From assembly GCF_024714495.1 (NCBI RefSeq), contig NZ_JAMZMJ010000014.1, positions 62,001 through 126,000 of the forward strand: a stretch of DNA of 64,000 bases, in the 5' to 3' direction. Made by a program: the position numbers and the translations under genes. Every line of letters begins with the position of its first letter. The first letter of the stretch is position 1. Below the pieces are notes generated by a model. That model was not told the origin of the DNA and searched no databases. It saw nothing but the letters and a program-made list of their open reading frames with translations. The DNA is from Marinoscillum pacificum (lineage in GTDB: Bacteria; Bacteroidota; Bacteroidia; Cytophagales; Cyclobacteriaceae). Of this stretch, positions 63,550-64,000 are shown one piece after another.

Positions 63550-64000
63550 ATGATCGAGGAAAAAGTAAACTACAAAGTAAAAGATATCAATTTAGCTGAA
63601 TTTGGAAGAAACGAAATCAAATTGGCGGAGGCAGAAATGCCTGGTTTGATGTCTCTAAGAGAGGAATTTGGTCCTAGTAAAATTTTAAAAGGAGCTCGAA
63701 TCGCAGGTTGTCTGCACATGACTATTCAGACTGCCGTTTTAATCGAGACTTTGGTTGAATTAGGTGCTGAAGTTACCTGGTCATCTTGTAATATATTTTC
63801 TACTCAAGATCATGCAGCTGCAGCTATTGCAAAAGCTGGAGTTCCAGTTTTCGCGTGGAAAGGTCTGAATGAGGAAGAATTTGATTGGTGTATAGAGCAG
63901 ACTTTGTTTGCTTTTGAAGGTGGAAAACCATTGAATATGATCCTTGATGATGGTGGTGATTTAACTAACATGGTTTTGGATAGATATCCTGAGTTGGTAC
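63550..64000 (+). CDS. ahcY: Adenosylhomocysteinase, N-terminal part (runs off the window)
   Basis: The first 150 codons encode the start of S-adenosylhomocysteine hydrolase, which splits SAH to adenosine and homocysteine in the methyl cycle. Seen are the conserved [60 protein letters not shown] and [13 protein letters not shown]. The frame is open to the right edge. The ATG at 63550 fits the promoter box at 63520-63527. Confidence 0.96.
   Translation, partial: MIEEKVNYKVKDINLAEFGRNEIKLAEAEMPGLMSLREEFGPSKILKGARIAGCLHMTIQTAVLIETLVELGAEVTWSSCNIFSTQDHAAAAIAKAGVPVFAWKGLNEEEFDWCIEQTLFAFEGGKPLNMILDDGGDLTNMVLDRYPELV

Overview
The window comes from an AT-rich Bacteroidota chromosome, most likely a marine Cytophagales-type bacterium (Reichenbachiella/Fulvivirga/Ekhidna-like; inferred, not proven). 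Signs of this are two proteins with type IX secretion (T9SS) type A sorting domains, Bacteroidota-style -7 promoter boxes (TAnnTTTG), almost no Shine-Dalgarno sequences, frequent TTG/GTG starts, and families typical of the phylum (DUF2723, an NtrC-like regulator with a GSFTDA loop, WbqC). I recognised no rRNA, tRNA, CRISPR array, insertion sequence or phage gene.

Layout. (1) 1-2389: end of nuoA, then nuoB, nuoC and nuoD of respiratory complex I, followed by the NAD(P)HX repair enzyme Nnr (2477-3970). (2) 4080-13475: a tiny secreted protein that is little more than a T9SS sorting domain; a large DUF2723 GT-C-like membrane protein; a three-gene photolyase/cryptochrome module (TIGR03643, photolyase, DUF2256); a membrane protein, a TPR protein and a frameshifted Uma2 nuclease gene. 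(3) 12408-34798: a surface polysaccharide locus with about ten glycosyltransferases (one GT10 fucosyltransferase-like), a methyltransferase, a polymerase-like membrane protein, a Wzm/Wzt ABC exporter, three sulfotransferases, a DegT aminotransferase, a WbqC protein and an SDR. Genes from 28530 on are joined by 4-nt overlaps. Together they suggest an ABC-exported, sulfated, possibly fucosylated and amino-sugar-containing polysaccharide. (4) 34847-40540: a ~1900-residue secreted PKD/beta-propeller protein carrying a recent internal duplication (751 bp identical). (5) 40643-46168: Lrp regulator, phosphoribosyltransferase, a kinase-like protein paired with a glycosyltransferase, and a lipoprotein/LytS/LytTR operon.

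(6) 46283-58565: an envelope export region. An NtrY-like kinase and NtrC-like sigma54 activator lie downstream of a tetR-ABC-HlyD-TolC operon whose ABC ATPase has degenerate catalytic motifs. A divergent adaptor-ATPase-TolC set follows. The 315-bp gap between the two sets holds a TetR-type palindrome, a promoter-plus-terminator unit that looks like a small RNA or attenuator, an imperfect inverted repeat and a sigma54-like promoter. (7) 58545-64000: a periplasmic or lipid-linked propeller-like protein, LpxH-like phosphatase, FtsH, RsfS, BirA and the start of an S-adenosylhomocysteinase gene.

Most interesting points: the intergenic regulatory block at 54815-55084, the ABC exporter with altered signature, Walker B and H-loop, the near-identical internal repeat in the giant secreted protein, the photolyase that appears to lack the usual FAD-pocket Asn and proximal Trp, and the three sulfotransferases in the polysaccharide locus.
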